41,759 nucleotides of DNA from an uncultured Oscillospiraceae bacterium (GCA_934589525.1 CAKTOB010000021.1:1-41759), one strand, 5' to 3'. Numbered from the stretch's first letter, positions 8,647 to 15,839 are shown. Numbers and translations: made by a program. Notes: generated by a model from the sequence alone, not told the origin.

Positions 8647-9375
8647 CTATCCTCTCCAGAGCAGAAATTTTTTCTTGTTTTCGGAATAAGTTTTCTCGCT
8701 TACGGGTAATGTAATTCCATTGTCTAAGAGTGCTTCATTGCAGCGGTACTGTTTTAGCCTGCGCATGTTGACCAAATAGCTTTTCTGAATACGCAGAAAA
8801 CCACGTTCTGAAAGTTGTTGTTCAAACCTTGCCAGGGTAGAGTACACTTTATACTCCTTTGGGGGCCCGCCCTTTTTCCCGGGGTTTTGTGTGTAAACAA
8901 CGGCGTTGTGCCCTTGGGATTCGATATAGAGAATATCCTCCAAATACAATGTGATTGGTTCGCCGGATACATTGATCTGAAATGGCTCTTTTTCCGCAAA
9001 CAGACGATTCATAGCAGCTTGCAAATATTGTGGCAGCTTTTTGTCAATTTCGCTTTTTAGAGCATAACGAAAGGCCCCAACTTCATACCCCTCCGGTGCG
9101 TACTCTATGTAGTTGGTAAGGAAGATAATGATCGCATTTTTCCGGGCCTCACGAATCTTTCTTGCGACATCAATTCCAGTGTATTTCTTGTCATTAAAGT
9201 CTATGTCCAGAAAGATAATGTCACATTCCTGCATCGTTTTCTGCGGAATCATTTCAGCTTCTGTAAATATTTGAATAACGGCTTCGATGTCCAACTTTTT
9301 TAATGTGGTACGAATATCGCTCCTCATGCGCTCCAAGAAAATTGCGTCATCATCACATAGGACTATCCGAATCAT
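8647..9375 (-). CDS. AgrA-like LytTR response regulator
   Basis: A 242-residue regulator. The receiver domain starts IRIVLCDDD (acidic pocket D8-D10), with phosphoacceptor D57 in CDIIFLDID. The LytTR DNA-binding domain spans about 135-242, with the typical ILYIESQGHNAVVYT and the end-of-domain RGFLRIQKSYLVNMRRLKQY. I use the ATG at 9375 because AGGAG lies 6-7 bp upstream; the frame extends to a TTG at 9399. It is the first gene of a two-gene transcript with the kinase and is the likely activator of the repeat-bearing promoters at 7256-7325 and 10083-10152. Confidence 0.88.
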   Translation of the reverse strand: MIRIVLCDDDAIFLERMRSDIRTTLKKLDIEAVIQIFTEAEMIPQKTMQECDIIFLDIDFNDKKYTGIDVARKIREARKNAIIIFLTNYIEYAPEGYEVGAFRYALKSEIDKKLPQYLQAAMNRLFAEKEPFQINVSGEPITLYLEDILYIESQGHNAVVYTQNPGKKGGPPKEYKVYSTLARFEQQLSERGFLRIQKSYLVNMRRLKQYRCNEALLDNGITLPVSEKTYSENKKKFLLWRG

Positions 9376-9434
9376 AGGCACTCCTGTTTCGTTCCACAAT
9401 ACTATGGAAGAAGTTGTCTCGTTTTTCTGCCTTT

Positions 9435-9462
9435 ATTATACACAGAAACCTCCCTCTGTCAA
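9435..9462 (-). promoter_or_regulatory. Sigma-A promoter of the regulator/kinase genes
   Basis: Minus strand: TTGACA (9462-9457), 16 bp, TATAAT (9440-9435) preceded by TGTG. No CCTGTTT-type repeat is next to it, so the two-component genes look constitutively expressed. Confidence 0.75.
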
Positions 9463-9740
9463 AGAATAATTAAATGGGTACAGCATAATCGCAGCATTAT
9501 TGTCAACAGGAACAATGATACAAGATTGCGAAATGATATCTCTGCACTTCATTTGGATGTACAGCAAAAGGAAGTATTGATTCTCCTGATGGGCGAGTTC
9601 ACTATTTCACTAGGTAGCGGAGCAGAGCACTCCCCGTAACAAGCTAAAATCATTCAGAAGATTGCTGTCTTGTTTCGCCAGAAGAAGCTTCGATAAATCC
9701 GAAAGGTCCAATACCGGCTTGATTTGGTGCTGGGTCTTTC
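9463..9740. other. Gap between divergent arms, possible gene remnant
   Basis: No complete gene. A short open plus-strand stretch around 9549-9641 reads QQKEVLILLMGEFTISLGSG and ends at a TAA; it could be a decayed gene end, but it has no start or ribosome site. Confidence 0.3.
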
Positions 9741-9790
9741 CCTGTTTCATGCGTAGTTTATGCCATTATAGGATGGTTGCTTTGTATTCT
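9741..9790 (+). promoter_or_regulatory. Candidate third regulator site and promoter
   Basis: CCTGTTTCATG at 9741-9751 is identical to the first repeat of the promoter at 7256-7325. TATTCT at 9785-9790 could be the -10, with a poor -35 (TGCCAT 9761-9766, 18 bp spacing). The second repeat 21 bp away is not clear, so this is a weaker version of the regulated promoters. It precedes the small membrane protein gene. Confidence 0.4.
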
Positions 9791-9841
9791 GAAAATGGTT
9801 GTGCTACTCTTATTGTGAAACAAACCATAGGAGGAAAACAA

Positions 9842-10069
9842 ATGGACATTTTTTTACTTGGGGACGATGGTACACTTGAAAGCGCAGTATCCCGTGTGCA
9901 AATCACACAAGTAACCGTCGAACGTACACAGGCACTGGATAGGCATATTTCTGGGGAAATCTCTGTCGCCTGGTGGATTGCAGTTGCTTTATTGCTGAGC
10001 GTATCCATTGTAGCAGTCGTAGGTGGACTCGTTATAAAACGCAAAACCGATGATTCAATACGTCAGTAA
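9842..10069 (+). CDS. Small single-helix membrane protein
   Basis: A 75-residue protein with a polar N-terminal half (MDIFLLGDDGTLESAVSRVQ) and one membrane helix (about 42-65: VAWWIAVALLLSVSIVAVVGGLVI) followed by the basic tail KRKTDD. The positive tail predicts an outside N-terminus. ATAGGAGG lies 8 bp before the ATG. It lacks the AgrD layout (no cysteine, no acidic tail after an amphipathic helix). It is the first gene of the plus-strand arm and ends just before the regulated promoter of the secreted protein. It could be a signalling partner, small effector or membrane anchor; function unknown. Confidence 0.7.
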   Translation: MDIFLLGDDGTLESAVSRVQITQVTVERTQALDRHISGEISVAWWIAVALLLSVSIVAVVGGLVIKRKTDDSIRQ

Positions 10070-10082
10070 TAGGCGGGATATT

Positions 10083-10152
10083 CCTATTTCGTGCTTTGAT
10101 TTTCCTGTTTTATGACGAACAATTTGAAATCATAGTGTGATGTTGATATTAT
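10083..10152 (+). promoter_or_regulatory. Regulated promoter with two LytTR-type repeats, secreted-protein operon
   Basis: CCTATTTCGTG (10083-10093), CCTGTTTTATG (10104-10114, 21 bp later), 9 bp, -35 TTGAAA (10124-10129), 17 bp, -10 TATTAT (10147-10152). Every spacing matches the promoter at 7256-7325, and GAAC, TTTGAAAT and GTGAT between the elements are shared as well. The transcript would start near 10159, leaving a leader of about 165 nt. Confidence 0.75.
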
Positions 10153-10247
10153 GCAATCGAAAATGAGCTTGCCTGATCAGCAGTTCATATATGTCCGGAA
10201 TTTTCTGAAATGTGCACATCAGCGAATTTGCATAACGCCTGGCATAA

Positions 10248-10279
10248 ACTACCAATGCTGGCGGACATTGGTTGGTAGT
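10248..10279 (+). other. Imperfect hairpin in the leader of the secreted-protein gene
   Basis: ACTACCAATG (10248-10257) can pair with CATTGG plus GGTAGT (10266-10279), leaving a 3-nt bulge. There is no U-run after it, so it is more likely a transcript-stability or regulator-binding structure than a terminator. Confidence 0.4.
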
Positions 10280-10324
10280 ACTGATAACATATGAATATAA
10301 GTGAAATCAAGGAAGGAGAAAACC

Positions 10325-10801
10325 ATGAAAAAAGTAATTTCTTTAATTCTTGCGCTGACCGTAATCTTCAGTCTGGCTGCAACGTGTTATGCCGATGCCG
10401 CAGGTAGTGACTGGAGCGGTAAAAATGTAAGCACTGTCAACCCCATGCTCAATCGTCCATCGCTCCTGGGAACGTCTGCCCCCACGGCAAGCTATAATTG
10501 CCATACAAATGGTATGTACTCCTTTCATGGGTCTGCACAGTGGAGTACTCTTTGGCTTGAGAAGTATGTATACGGTTGCTTGAAGTATGGCGTATATGTT
10601 GACAACAAGTCTGACAAGCCCCTGACTTTTATTGTCCGTGGTGTTAGCGGTGGAGATCGGCAGTACACCCTTCCGGCATATACGGATACTGCAGAGGCAT
10701 TTGGTGGTCTTTTCTTCAACATGGCAACGAGAACTACGCTTTTCTGTATTTCCTTTAATGCTCCCTCTAATTTTGCGGGGTATGTTGGCTGTGCAGACTA
10801 A
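10325..10801 (+). CDS. Secreted protein of unknown function
   Basis: A 158-residue protein with a clear signal peptide (MKKVISLILALTVIFSLAATCYADA; cleavage near AYA/ADA) and no lipobox, LPXTG or membrane anchor, so it should be released. The mature part has three or four cysteines (NCHTNG, YGCLKYG, CISFN, GC at the end) that could form disulphides and looks beta-rich (GVYVDNKSDKPLTFIVRG, then RQYTLPAYTDTAEAFGG). AAGGAGAAAACC sets the start. It follows a regulated promoter and a leader hairpin. It is not a recognised bacteriocin; an extracellular effector or signal precursor is inference. Confidence 0.75.
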   Translation: MKKVISLILALTVIFSLAATCYADAAGSDWSGKNVSTVNPMLNRPSLLGTSAPTASYNCHTNGMYSFHGSAQWSTLWLEKYVYGCLKYGVYVDNKSDKPLTFIVRGVSGGDRQYTLPAYTDTAEAFGGLFFNMATRTTLFCISFNAPSNFAGYVGCAD

Positions 10802-10823
10802 TACATAATAGATCATGGCTAAA

Positions 10824-10856
10824 GGAGGGGTTGCCAGTAATGGCAACCCTGTCTCC
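10824..10856 (+). terminator. Intra-operon hairpin
   Basis: GGAG-GGGTTGCCA pairs with TGGCAACCC-tgt-CTCC around a GTAA loop, followed by a short GTTT. It may be a partial terminator or a processing site that gives the secreted-protein transcript more copies than the lipoprotein one. Confidence 0.5.
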
Positions 10857-10904
10857 GTTTGGATATACACACTGGAACCATTATCAGAAGGAGGATAAAC
10901 AAAC

Positions 10905-11834
10905 ATGAAACTACGAATTATGAGTATGCTTTTTGCAATGCTTGTTCTGCTTGCGGGATGTGTAGAGCATGATAGTAGCAATATACCGACTGCTTCTTCT
11001 ACAGCTGTCGAGCAAACTGCGGTATCAACGTCTTTGGACGGAATTACTCTGGAGCTTCCTGATTACATTGCCAGAGAACGGGTGTCCGAAACTGTTGAGT
11101 ATTTCTATCTAAATGGTAATATTGTGGGCGGAATTGCAGTACTTGATGATGCCGACGATATGGATACAATGGAGTTTCAGGACTATGTGGACTGTGCATT
11201 AGATATAACGAAGAAAGTGTACGATACAGACTACGACTATATGGCTGCCAATGAGGAATTTTGCCATACAATCGTCTCAGTCAATTCTCAAGATGGCAAG
11301 GAGTTTTATCATTACTTTTACAAGGGAGAAAACGCTGGGTATGATGTTTGGATTGACAACAGCGTACTAAACACAAGAGATATGCGCAGTTACCTAAAAA
11401 GCCTGCATTCTGAAGATTTGTATAACCCGCAGGATCAGATGAGCGAAAGTGATGAACTCCCGTTGATGAACCTCAGATATACGTTGCCAGATGGGATTAC
11501 TCGTCAGCCGACAATGACAACAAGAGACTTATTCTATCAGGGAGATGTCAGCGTTGGCGGTGTGGAACAAATTGTTGATTTGGGCGATACAGAGCATTTT
11601 GAAAGCGTCATCGCTGATTTGATGCACGAGATATACAATGCGGAATTCACAACAAGCCGAGTAGATGAAGCAGAAGAGGCAAATCCTGTTTTTTGCTGTC
11701 AGGCAACTAGTTCAAATGTCCGTACCACACATTATATTGTTGCTGTTGGCAATGAGTATTATGACGTATGGGCCAATGATGCTTTTATTCAGCCGGACGA
11801 AGTTCTTGCTATAGCTGAAAGCTGCCAGTATTGA
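10905..11834 (+). CDS. Lipoprotein with a tandemly duplicated domain
   Basis: A 309-residue exported lipoprotein (lipobox VLLAGC). The mature part holds two copies of one domain. Copy 1 (about 45-165) has GGIAVLDDADD, FYHYFYKGENAG and YDVWIDNSVL; copy 2 (about 185-309) has GGVEQIVDLGD, THYIVAVGNEY and YDVWANDAFI. The same landmarks occur once in the lipoprotein at 6614-7147 on the other arm of the locus, so the family has spread by duplication here. GAAGGAGGATAAAC precedes the ATG. The domain is not one I can name; ligand or peptide binding at the cell surface is a guess from context. Confidence 0.8.
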   Translation: MKLRIMSMLFAMLVLLAGCVEHDSSNIPTASSTAVEQTAVSTSLDGITLELPDYIARERVSETVEYFYLNGNIVGGIAVLDDADDMDTMEFQDYVDCALDITKKVYDTDYDYMAANEEFCHTIVSVNSQDGKEFYHYFYKGENAGYDVWIDNSVLNTRDMRSYLKSLHSEDLYNPQDQMSESDELPLMNLRYTLPDGITRQPTMTTRDLFYQGDVSVGGVEQIVDLGDTEHFESVIADLMHEIYNAEFTTSRVDEAEEANPVFCCQATSSNVRTTHYIVAVGNEYYDVWANDAFIQPDEVLAIAESCQY

Positions 11835-12055
11835 AGAACGAGGAACCGTATTCACAACGGGTATGGTCGGCAGCGGGAATGGGTGGAGCCTCTGAACCAT
11901 ATTAAGGTCGGAAGAGCTGTTCCAAATCAATGTAGAGGACCGATACTTTCAGGATAATCGCATCTTTGAAGTGCTAGGTGCCTGCTGTTGTGACCGGGGA
12001 TAAGGACAATTTGGAAGGCGAGAGCTACAGTATCAGCAATTACCTTTTTATGCTA
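11835..12055. other. Gap with decayed coding-like stretches
   Basis: No intact gene. Short plus-strand stretches such as VEDRYFQDNRIFEVLGAC (around 11930-11985) read like protein but have no start and are broken by stops, so this may be eroded coding DNA at the edge of the island. Confidence 0.35.
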
Positions 12056-12083
12056 TTGACACCTACTCCCAATATGCTATAAT
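12056..12083 (+). promoter_or_regulatory. Consensus sigma-A promoter
   Basis: TTGACA 12056-12061, 16 bp, TATAAT 12078-12083. Transcription would begin just before the hairpin at 12095-12142. Confidence 0.8.
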
Positions 12084-12094
12084 ACAACCAAGCA

Positions 12095-12151
12095 AAAATG
12101 CAGACGCCGATCAAGCCGCAGCTTGACAAGCGCCTGCATTTTCCGTTTTCA
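12095..12151 (+). ncRNA. Structured leader or small RNA with nested hairpin
   Basis: AAAATGCAG (12095-12103) pairs with CTGCATTTT (12134-12142); inside it TCAAGC (12111-12116) pairs with GCTTGA (12121-12126). U-rich sequence (TTTTCCGTTTT) follows, so most transcripts from the adjacent promoter could stop here. It is either an attenuator for the small gene at 12239 or a stand-alone RNA of about 55-60 nt. Confidence 0.55.
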
Positions 12152-12238
12152 GAAAGGAGCCATACCGCAAATACAGATCATCCACCACGCATAACTGCAC
12201 CTTAAAAATTTCATATCGAACCGGAGGGAACAACCAGC

Positions 12239-12424
12239 TTGGGCCGCAAGAAGAAGCTCATCAACAATTCCGGTATTCCGCAGCACGAGATCGAACACAT
12301 CGCCCGGTGCATCCTCCCCGACATCCTCGCCTACTACGAAAGCGCAGAAGGCCAGCGGGAGTTCCGGGAATGGCAAGCTCAGCGTGAAGCAGAACAGACG
12401 GAAAGAAAGGGAGGGAAAAAGTAA
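12239..12424 (+). CDS. Small charged hypothetical protein
   Basis: A 61-residue protein starting at TTG (CGGAGGGAA about 11 bp upstream): GRKKKLINNSGIP, then IEHIARCILPDILAYYES and a charged tail EGQREFREWQAQREAEQ. There is no signal or membrane helix; it should be mostly helical. I recall small proteins of this look next to recombinases in clostridial mobile elements, but no recombinase lies downstream here. It sits behind a strong promoter and an attenuator-like hairpin and is followed by its own terminator. Function unknown. Confidence 0.6.
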   Translation: MGRKKKLINNSGIPQHEIEHIARCILPDILAYYESAEGQREFREWQAQREAEQTERKGGKK

Positions 12425-12440
12425 GCAAGTGACCAAACAG

Positions 12441-12468
12441 GGTGCTGTCAATTTGACGGCACCTTTTC
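12441..12468 (+). terminator. Rho-independent terminator of the small gene
   Basis: GGTGCTGTCA (12441-12450) pairs with TGACGGCACC (12454-12463) around ATT, one G-T pair, followed by TTTTCT. Confidence 0.8.
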
Positions 12469-12490
12469 TCGTGCGACAGGCACCTCCACT

Positions 12491-12601
12491 CACGCATTTA
12501 GGGGGTAAAAGAGCGGCTGATTGCAATGATTTTTTGTTGCCTTTTCGGCTTAGGGAATACAATGACCTTCAGATGCTCAAAAATGTCTTTCTAAATGCGT
12601 G
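12491..12601. repeat. Short element bounded by perfect 11-bp inverted repeats
   Basis: CACGCATTTAG (12491-12501) and CTAAATGCGTG (12591-12601) are exact inverted copies 89 bp apart with no gene between them. It could be a small non-autonomous mobile element or a large hairpin. Confidence 0.4.
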
Positions 12602-12743
12602 AATTTTCAAAATCCGATCTGGTTTCAATTGCACACCAGCCGTCTGAATCTGCTTCTTTTTCCCCGGTTCTCTCGGCTTGGATTCCGGTTACTTGGCAAC
12701 ACCGTTTCGGCAATGTGCTTCCTCAAATTCACCCAAGAAAACA

Positions 12744-12787
12744 AATAATCCGAACCCGTCTCCTACTGAGAACAGGTTCGGATTATT
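12744..12787 (-). terminator. Terminator of tRNA-Arg
   Basis: A perfect 13-bp stem (12775-12787 with 12744-12756) follows the tRNA on the minus strand; the stem ends in ATTATT and is followed by TGTTTTCTT. Confidence 0.8.
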
Positions 12788-12793
12788 CTTCTT

Positions 12794-12869
12794 TGGTACA
12801 CCGGAAGGGACTCGAACCCCCAACCCTCGGAACCGGAATCCGATGCTCTATCCATTGAGCCACCGGTGC
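12794..12869 (-). tRNA. tRNA-Arg (anticodon CCG)
   Basis: A 76-nt cloverleaf including encoded CCA. Acceptor GCACCGG pairs with CCGGTGT (last pair G-U), the D-arm is GGCTCAATGGATAGAGC, the anticodon loop TTCCGGT has CCG, and the T-arm has GGTTCGAGTCCC. It reads CGG codons. It lies downstream of aspS and its terminator on the same strand. Confidence 0.95.
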
Positions 12870-12925
12870 ATTTCCTAAGTACCTGGGTATTATAGCAGAT
12901 AAAGGGAGGTTTGTAAAGGGGTAAA

Positions 12926-12962
12926 TTCAAAAAAATTCCCTCCGTGTAGGCCACGGAGGGAA
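12926..12962 (-). terminator. Terminator of aspS
   Basis: TTCCCTCCGTG (12962-12952 on the minus strand) pairs with CACGGAGGGAA (12946-12936), 5-nt loop, followed by TTTTTT. Confidence 0.9.
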
Positions 12963-12966
12963 AATC

Positions 12967-14739
12967 TTACGCTTCTTCGGTAATGGCGATGTGTACATCG
13001 TCCAGCTGCTTCTGATCGACGCAGCTGGGGGCACCCATCATCAGGTCCTGGGCGTTTTTGTTCATGGGGAAGGTGATGACCTCCCGGATGCTCTCTTCGC
13101 CGGTCAGCAGCATGACCATGCGGTCAACACCGGGAGCGGCACCGGCATGGGGGGGCGCACCGTAGGTGAAGGCATTGTACATGGCCGGGAACTTGGCTTT
13201 CACGTCCTCCTCGCCCAGGCCTACCATCTTGAAGGCCTTGACCATGATCTCCGGGTCATGGTTCCGGACGGCGCCGGAAGCGCACTCGTAGCCGTTGCAC
13301 ACCAGGTCATACTGGTTGGCATTGATGGCCAGCAGCTTTTCCGTATCGCCCTCGGCATCCTCCAGGGCCTTCAGGCCGCCCTGGGGCATGGAGAAGGGGT
13401 TGTGGCAGAATTCCAGCTGGCCGGATTCCTCACCGATCTCATACATGGGGAAGTCCACGATCCAGCACAGGGCGTACTGCTCCTCGTCAAAGTGGCCGGG
13501 AACCCGCTTGCCCAGCATGGCGCGGATCACACCGGCGGTCTTCTGGGCGGCGCTCTTCTTTCCGGCGGCCATGCACACAAAGGAGCCGGGCTTCAGGTTC
13601 AGCTTTTCCGTCAGAGCTCCGGCGCAGTCCCCCAGGAACTTGGAGATGCCGCCGGTGAGGGCACCGGTGTCATCCACCTTGAACCAGCAGGCCTTGTTGC
13701 CGGTCTGGACTTCCACGTCCGCCAGGAGCTTGTCGATCCACTTCCGGGCCTGGGTGAAGTCATCCACCGCCACGGCCTTGACGGTGGCACCCTCGAAGGG
13801 GCCGAAGCCGCAGCCCTGGACGATTTCGGAAATGTCCTGGATCTCCAGGTCGATCCGCAGATCGGGCTTGTCGGAGCCGTAGCGCTCCATGGCCTCGTTA
13901 TAGGGGATATGCCGCCAGGGGGCCTGGGATACCCGCTGGTACTTGCCGAACTTCTCATAAATGGGCTGCAGCACGGTCTCCAGGGTCTCCAGCACGTCCT
14001 CCTGGGAGGCGAAGGCCATTTCCATATCCAGCTGGTAGAACTCGCCGGGGGTACGGTCCGCCCGGGCGTCCTCGTCCCGGAAGCAGGGGGCGATCTGGAA
14101 ATAGCGGTCAAAGCCGGAGGTCATCAGCAGCTGCTTGAACTGCTGGGGCGCCTGGGGCAGGGCATAGAACTTGCCGGGATGGTTCCGGGCGGGCACCAGA
14201 TAGTCCCGGGCGCCCTCGGGGCTGGAGGAGGTCAGGATGGGGGTGGTCATTTCCAGGAAACCCTGCTCGGTCATGAGCCGCCGCAACTCCGCCACCACCT
14301 GGCAGCGCAGGACGATGTTGGACTTCACCGCGGGATTCCGCAGGTCCAGGAACCGATACTTGAGACGGGTATTCTCGTCGGCCTCCCGGCTCTTGTTGAT
14401 CTCAAAGGGCAGCTGGTTGTGGACGCACTTGCCCAGCACCTCAATGCGCTCCGGCACCACCTCAATGTCGCCGGTGGGCAGCTTGGCATTCTTGCTCTCC
14501 CGCTCCCGGACGGTGCCGGTGACGGAGATGGTGGACTCCTTGTTGATGCCCTTGACCACCTTCATCATCTCTTCGGTCTCCACCACCACCTGGGTGGTGC
14601 CGTAAAAGTCCCGCAGGACCAGGAAGGCAAAGTTGGAACCCACCTCACGGATGTTTTCCAGCCAACCCACAATGGTCACGTTTTTTCCCGCGTCCGCAAG
14701 CCGCAGCTCGCCGCAGGTATTCGTTCTGGATTGCTTCAT
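12967..14739 (-). CDS. aspS: Aspartyl-tRNA synthetase
   Basis: A 590-residue class II synthetase of the bacterial type that charges tRNA-Asp, and perhaps tRNA-Asn as well, as in many clostridia. It has an N-terminal OB-fold anticodon-binding domain (about 1-105, VTIVGWLENIREVGSNFAF), motif 2 with FRDEDARADRTPGEFYQLD (about 217-235), the bacterial GAD insertion (about 290-415) and motif 3 GVDRMVMLLTGEESIREVITFP (about 535-557). Length is normal. It starts 42 bp after the acyltransferase stop with no terminator between, so the two may be co-transcribed. GC-rich codon use marks this as core genome, unlike the island before it. Confidence 0.97.
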   Translation of the reverse strand: MKQSRTNTCGELRLADAGKNVTIVGWLENIREVGSNFAFLVLRDFYGTTQVVVETEEMMKVVKGINKESTISVTGTVRERESKNAKLPTGDIEVVPERIEVLGKCVHNQLPFEINKSREADENTRLKYRFLDLRNPAVKSNIVLRCQVVAELRRLMTEQGFLEMTTPILTSSSPEGARDYLVPARNHPGKFYALPQAPQQFKQLLMTSGFDRYFQIAPCFRDEDARADRTPGEFYQLDMEMAFASQEDVLETLETVLQPIYEKFGKYQRVSQAPWRHIPYNEAMERYGSDKPDLRIDLEIQDISEIVQGCGFGPFEGATVKAVAVDDFTQARKWIDKLLADVEVQTGNKACWFKVDDTGALTGGISKFLGDCAGALTEKLNLKPGSFVCMAAGKKSAAQKTAGVIRAMLGKRVPGHFDEEQYALCWIVDFPMYEIGEESGQLEFCHNPFSMPQGGLKALEDAEGDTEKLLAINANQYDLVCNGYECASGAVRNHDPEIMVKAFKMVGLGEEDVKAKFPAMYNAFTYGAPPHAGAAPGVDRMVMLLTGEESIREVITFPMNKNAQDLMMGAPSCVDQKQLDDVHIAITEEA

Positions 14740-14781
14740 TTCAAAAGCCTCTCTCGTTTCTAAATTTACCGGGATATTTTC

Positions 14782-15501
14782 TCACATTTGGTCGGAAAAG
14801 TCAATATCTCTCAGAAATTCCTCCATGCTGCTATAAAGCGGCTCCCGCCCCTCCATAGCCTTCACAGAATCCTGATAATTCCCCACCAGCTCCATTTTCT
14901 CCCGCCAGCACCCGGGAAGGTCCGACGCATCCTTGGTAAAGAGCCAGAAAAACTCGCTGAGGGCCTGTTCGTCCGGCTCCTTTCCATAGCGCTGCCGGTA
15001 GGCTGTCACCAGCTCCCGGGCCTCGGAAAGCTGGGCCTGCTGCCGCTTTTGCCGGTATTCTTCCAGCGACATGATCACCCGGCAGGGATTCCCCGCCGCC
15101 ACGCAGTTGGAGGGGATGTCCTTATTTACCAAAGAATCCGCCCCGATGATCACATTATCCCCAATGGTAACGCCTTTTAAAACGGTGCAGTTCATGCCGA
15201 GAAACACATTGTTTCCAATGGTCACTTTCCCCGCGGAGCCCAAAATCTCCCCGGAAACGCCCTTCAGCACGGCCCAGTCATAGCCATGGGTCAGCACCGT
15301 CACGCCCTTGGTGATCTGCACGTTTTCCCCGATGGTCAAAAGCCAGGGCCGGCTCACGTCCAGAAAGGTCATGGTCGGCGCAAAGGCCACCGTCCCCCGG
15401 CCGACCTCCACCCCCATGGCCCGGAGCCCATCCAAATAAATCTCCGACTCCGACCGGTTCCCATAGCGCAGCCGCCTGTAAATCCTCCGAATGGCCCCCA
15501 T
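14782..15501 (-). CDS. Left-handed beta-helix (hexapeptide) acyltransferase
   Basis: A 239-residue protein. Residues about 45-150 have the hexapeptide-repeat pattern (IGENVQITKGVTV, VTIGNNVFLGMNCTVLKGVTIGDNVIIGADSLV), then NCVAAGNPCRVI, the usual end of acetyltransferases of the maltose/serine/capsule type; a helical C-terminal extension of about 80 residues follows. It probably transfers an acetyl or other acyl group from CoA to a sugar; the acceptor is unknown. The ATG at 15501 has GGAGGGAG 5 bp upstream; the longer frame lacks that. It lies upstream of aspS on the same strand. Confidence 0.85.
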   Translation of the reverse strand: MGAIRRIYRRLRYGNRSESEIYLDGLRAMGVEVGRGTVAFAPTMTFLDVSRPWLLTIGENVQITKGVTVLTHGYDWAVLKGVSGEILGSAGKVTIGNNVFLGMNCTVLKGVTIGDNVIIGADSLVNKDIPSNCVAAGNPCRVIMSLEEYRQKRQQAQLSEARELVTAYRQRYGKEPDEQALSEFFWLFTKDASDLPGCWREKMELVGNYQDSVKAMEGREPLYSSMEEFLRDIDFSDQM

Positions 15502-15529
15502 AGGCTCCCTCCTTTTCCCTTTTGCGTTT

Positions 15530-15558
15530 ATTATAATCCAGCGTGGGGGGAAAAGCAA
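15530..15558 (-). promoter_or_regulatory. Sigma-A promoter of the acyltransferase/aspS genes
   Basis: Minus strand: TTGCTT (15558-15553), 17 bp, TATAAT (15535-15530). Confidence 0.7.
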
Positions 15559-15578
15559 GTAAAAGCCGAGAAACCGCA

Positions 15579-15607
15579 TTGACAAAGACTTTTTCCTGTG
15601 CTATATT
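15579..15607 (+). promoter_or_regulatory. Sigma-A promoter of tRNA-Leu
   Basis: TTGACA 15579-15584, 17 bp, TATATT 15602-15607. It lies back to back with the acyltransferase promoter, and the tRNA begins about 145 bp downstream. Confidence 0.7.
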
Positions 15608-15662
15608 GGACTGGACGTTGGAGCAGAGGCCGTCAGCTTGCCCTTTCCACGTCTGTTTTCGG

Positions 15663-15687
15663 TAAAATCAGGATTCCCCTGATTTTA
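15663..15687 (+). other. Hairpin in the long tRNA-Leu leader
   Basis: TAAAATCAGG (15663-15672) pairs exactly with CCTGATTTTA (15678-15687). It is terminator-like with a weak U-run and could release a small RNA of about 75 nt or tune tRNA transcription. Confidence 0.4.
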
Positions 15688-15755
15688 TATGCGAATCAAG
15701 CATCACGCTCCGCCTCGGTCCCCTCGCCGTGTAAAAATAGAGGTCCCAAAACCAT

Positions 15756-15838
15756 GCGGGCATGGTGGAATTGGTAGACTCGGTGGATTTAGGTTCCACT
15801 GCTAACGCGTGCAGGTTCGAGTCCTGTTGCCCGCACCA
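15756..15838 (+). tRNA. tRNA-Leu (anticodon TAG)
   Basis: An 83-nt tRNA including encoded CCA. Acceptor GCGGGCA pairs with TGCCCGC, the D-arm has GGTGGAATTGGTAGAC, the anticodon loop is TTTAGGT, a long variable arm is typical of leucine, and the T-arm is GCAGGTTCGAGTCCTGT. It reads CUA codons. Confidence 0.95.
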
Positions 15839-15839
15839 A

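Noticed and set aside
9842..10069. AgrD-type autoinducer precursor
   Set aside because: It lacks the N-terminal amphipathic helix, central cysteine and acidic tail of AgrD, and no AgrB protease gene is present.
12991..14763. 590-codon open frame on the plus strand opposite aspS
   Set aside because: It is the antisense shadow of aspS in GC-rich DNA; its translation is His/Gly/Leu-rich without domain motifs, while aspS has all synthetase motifs.
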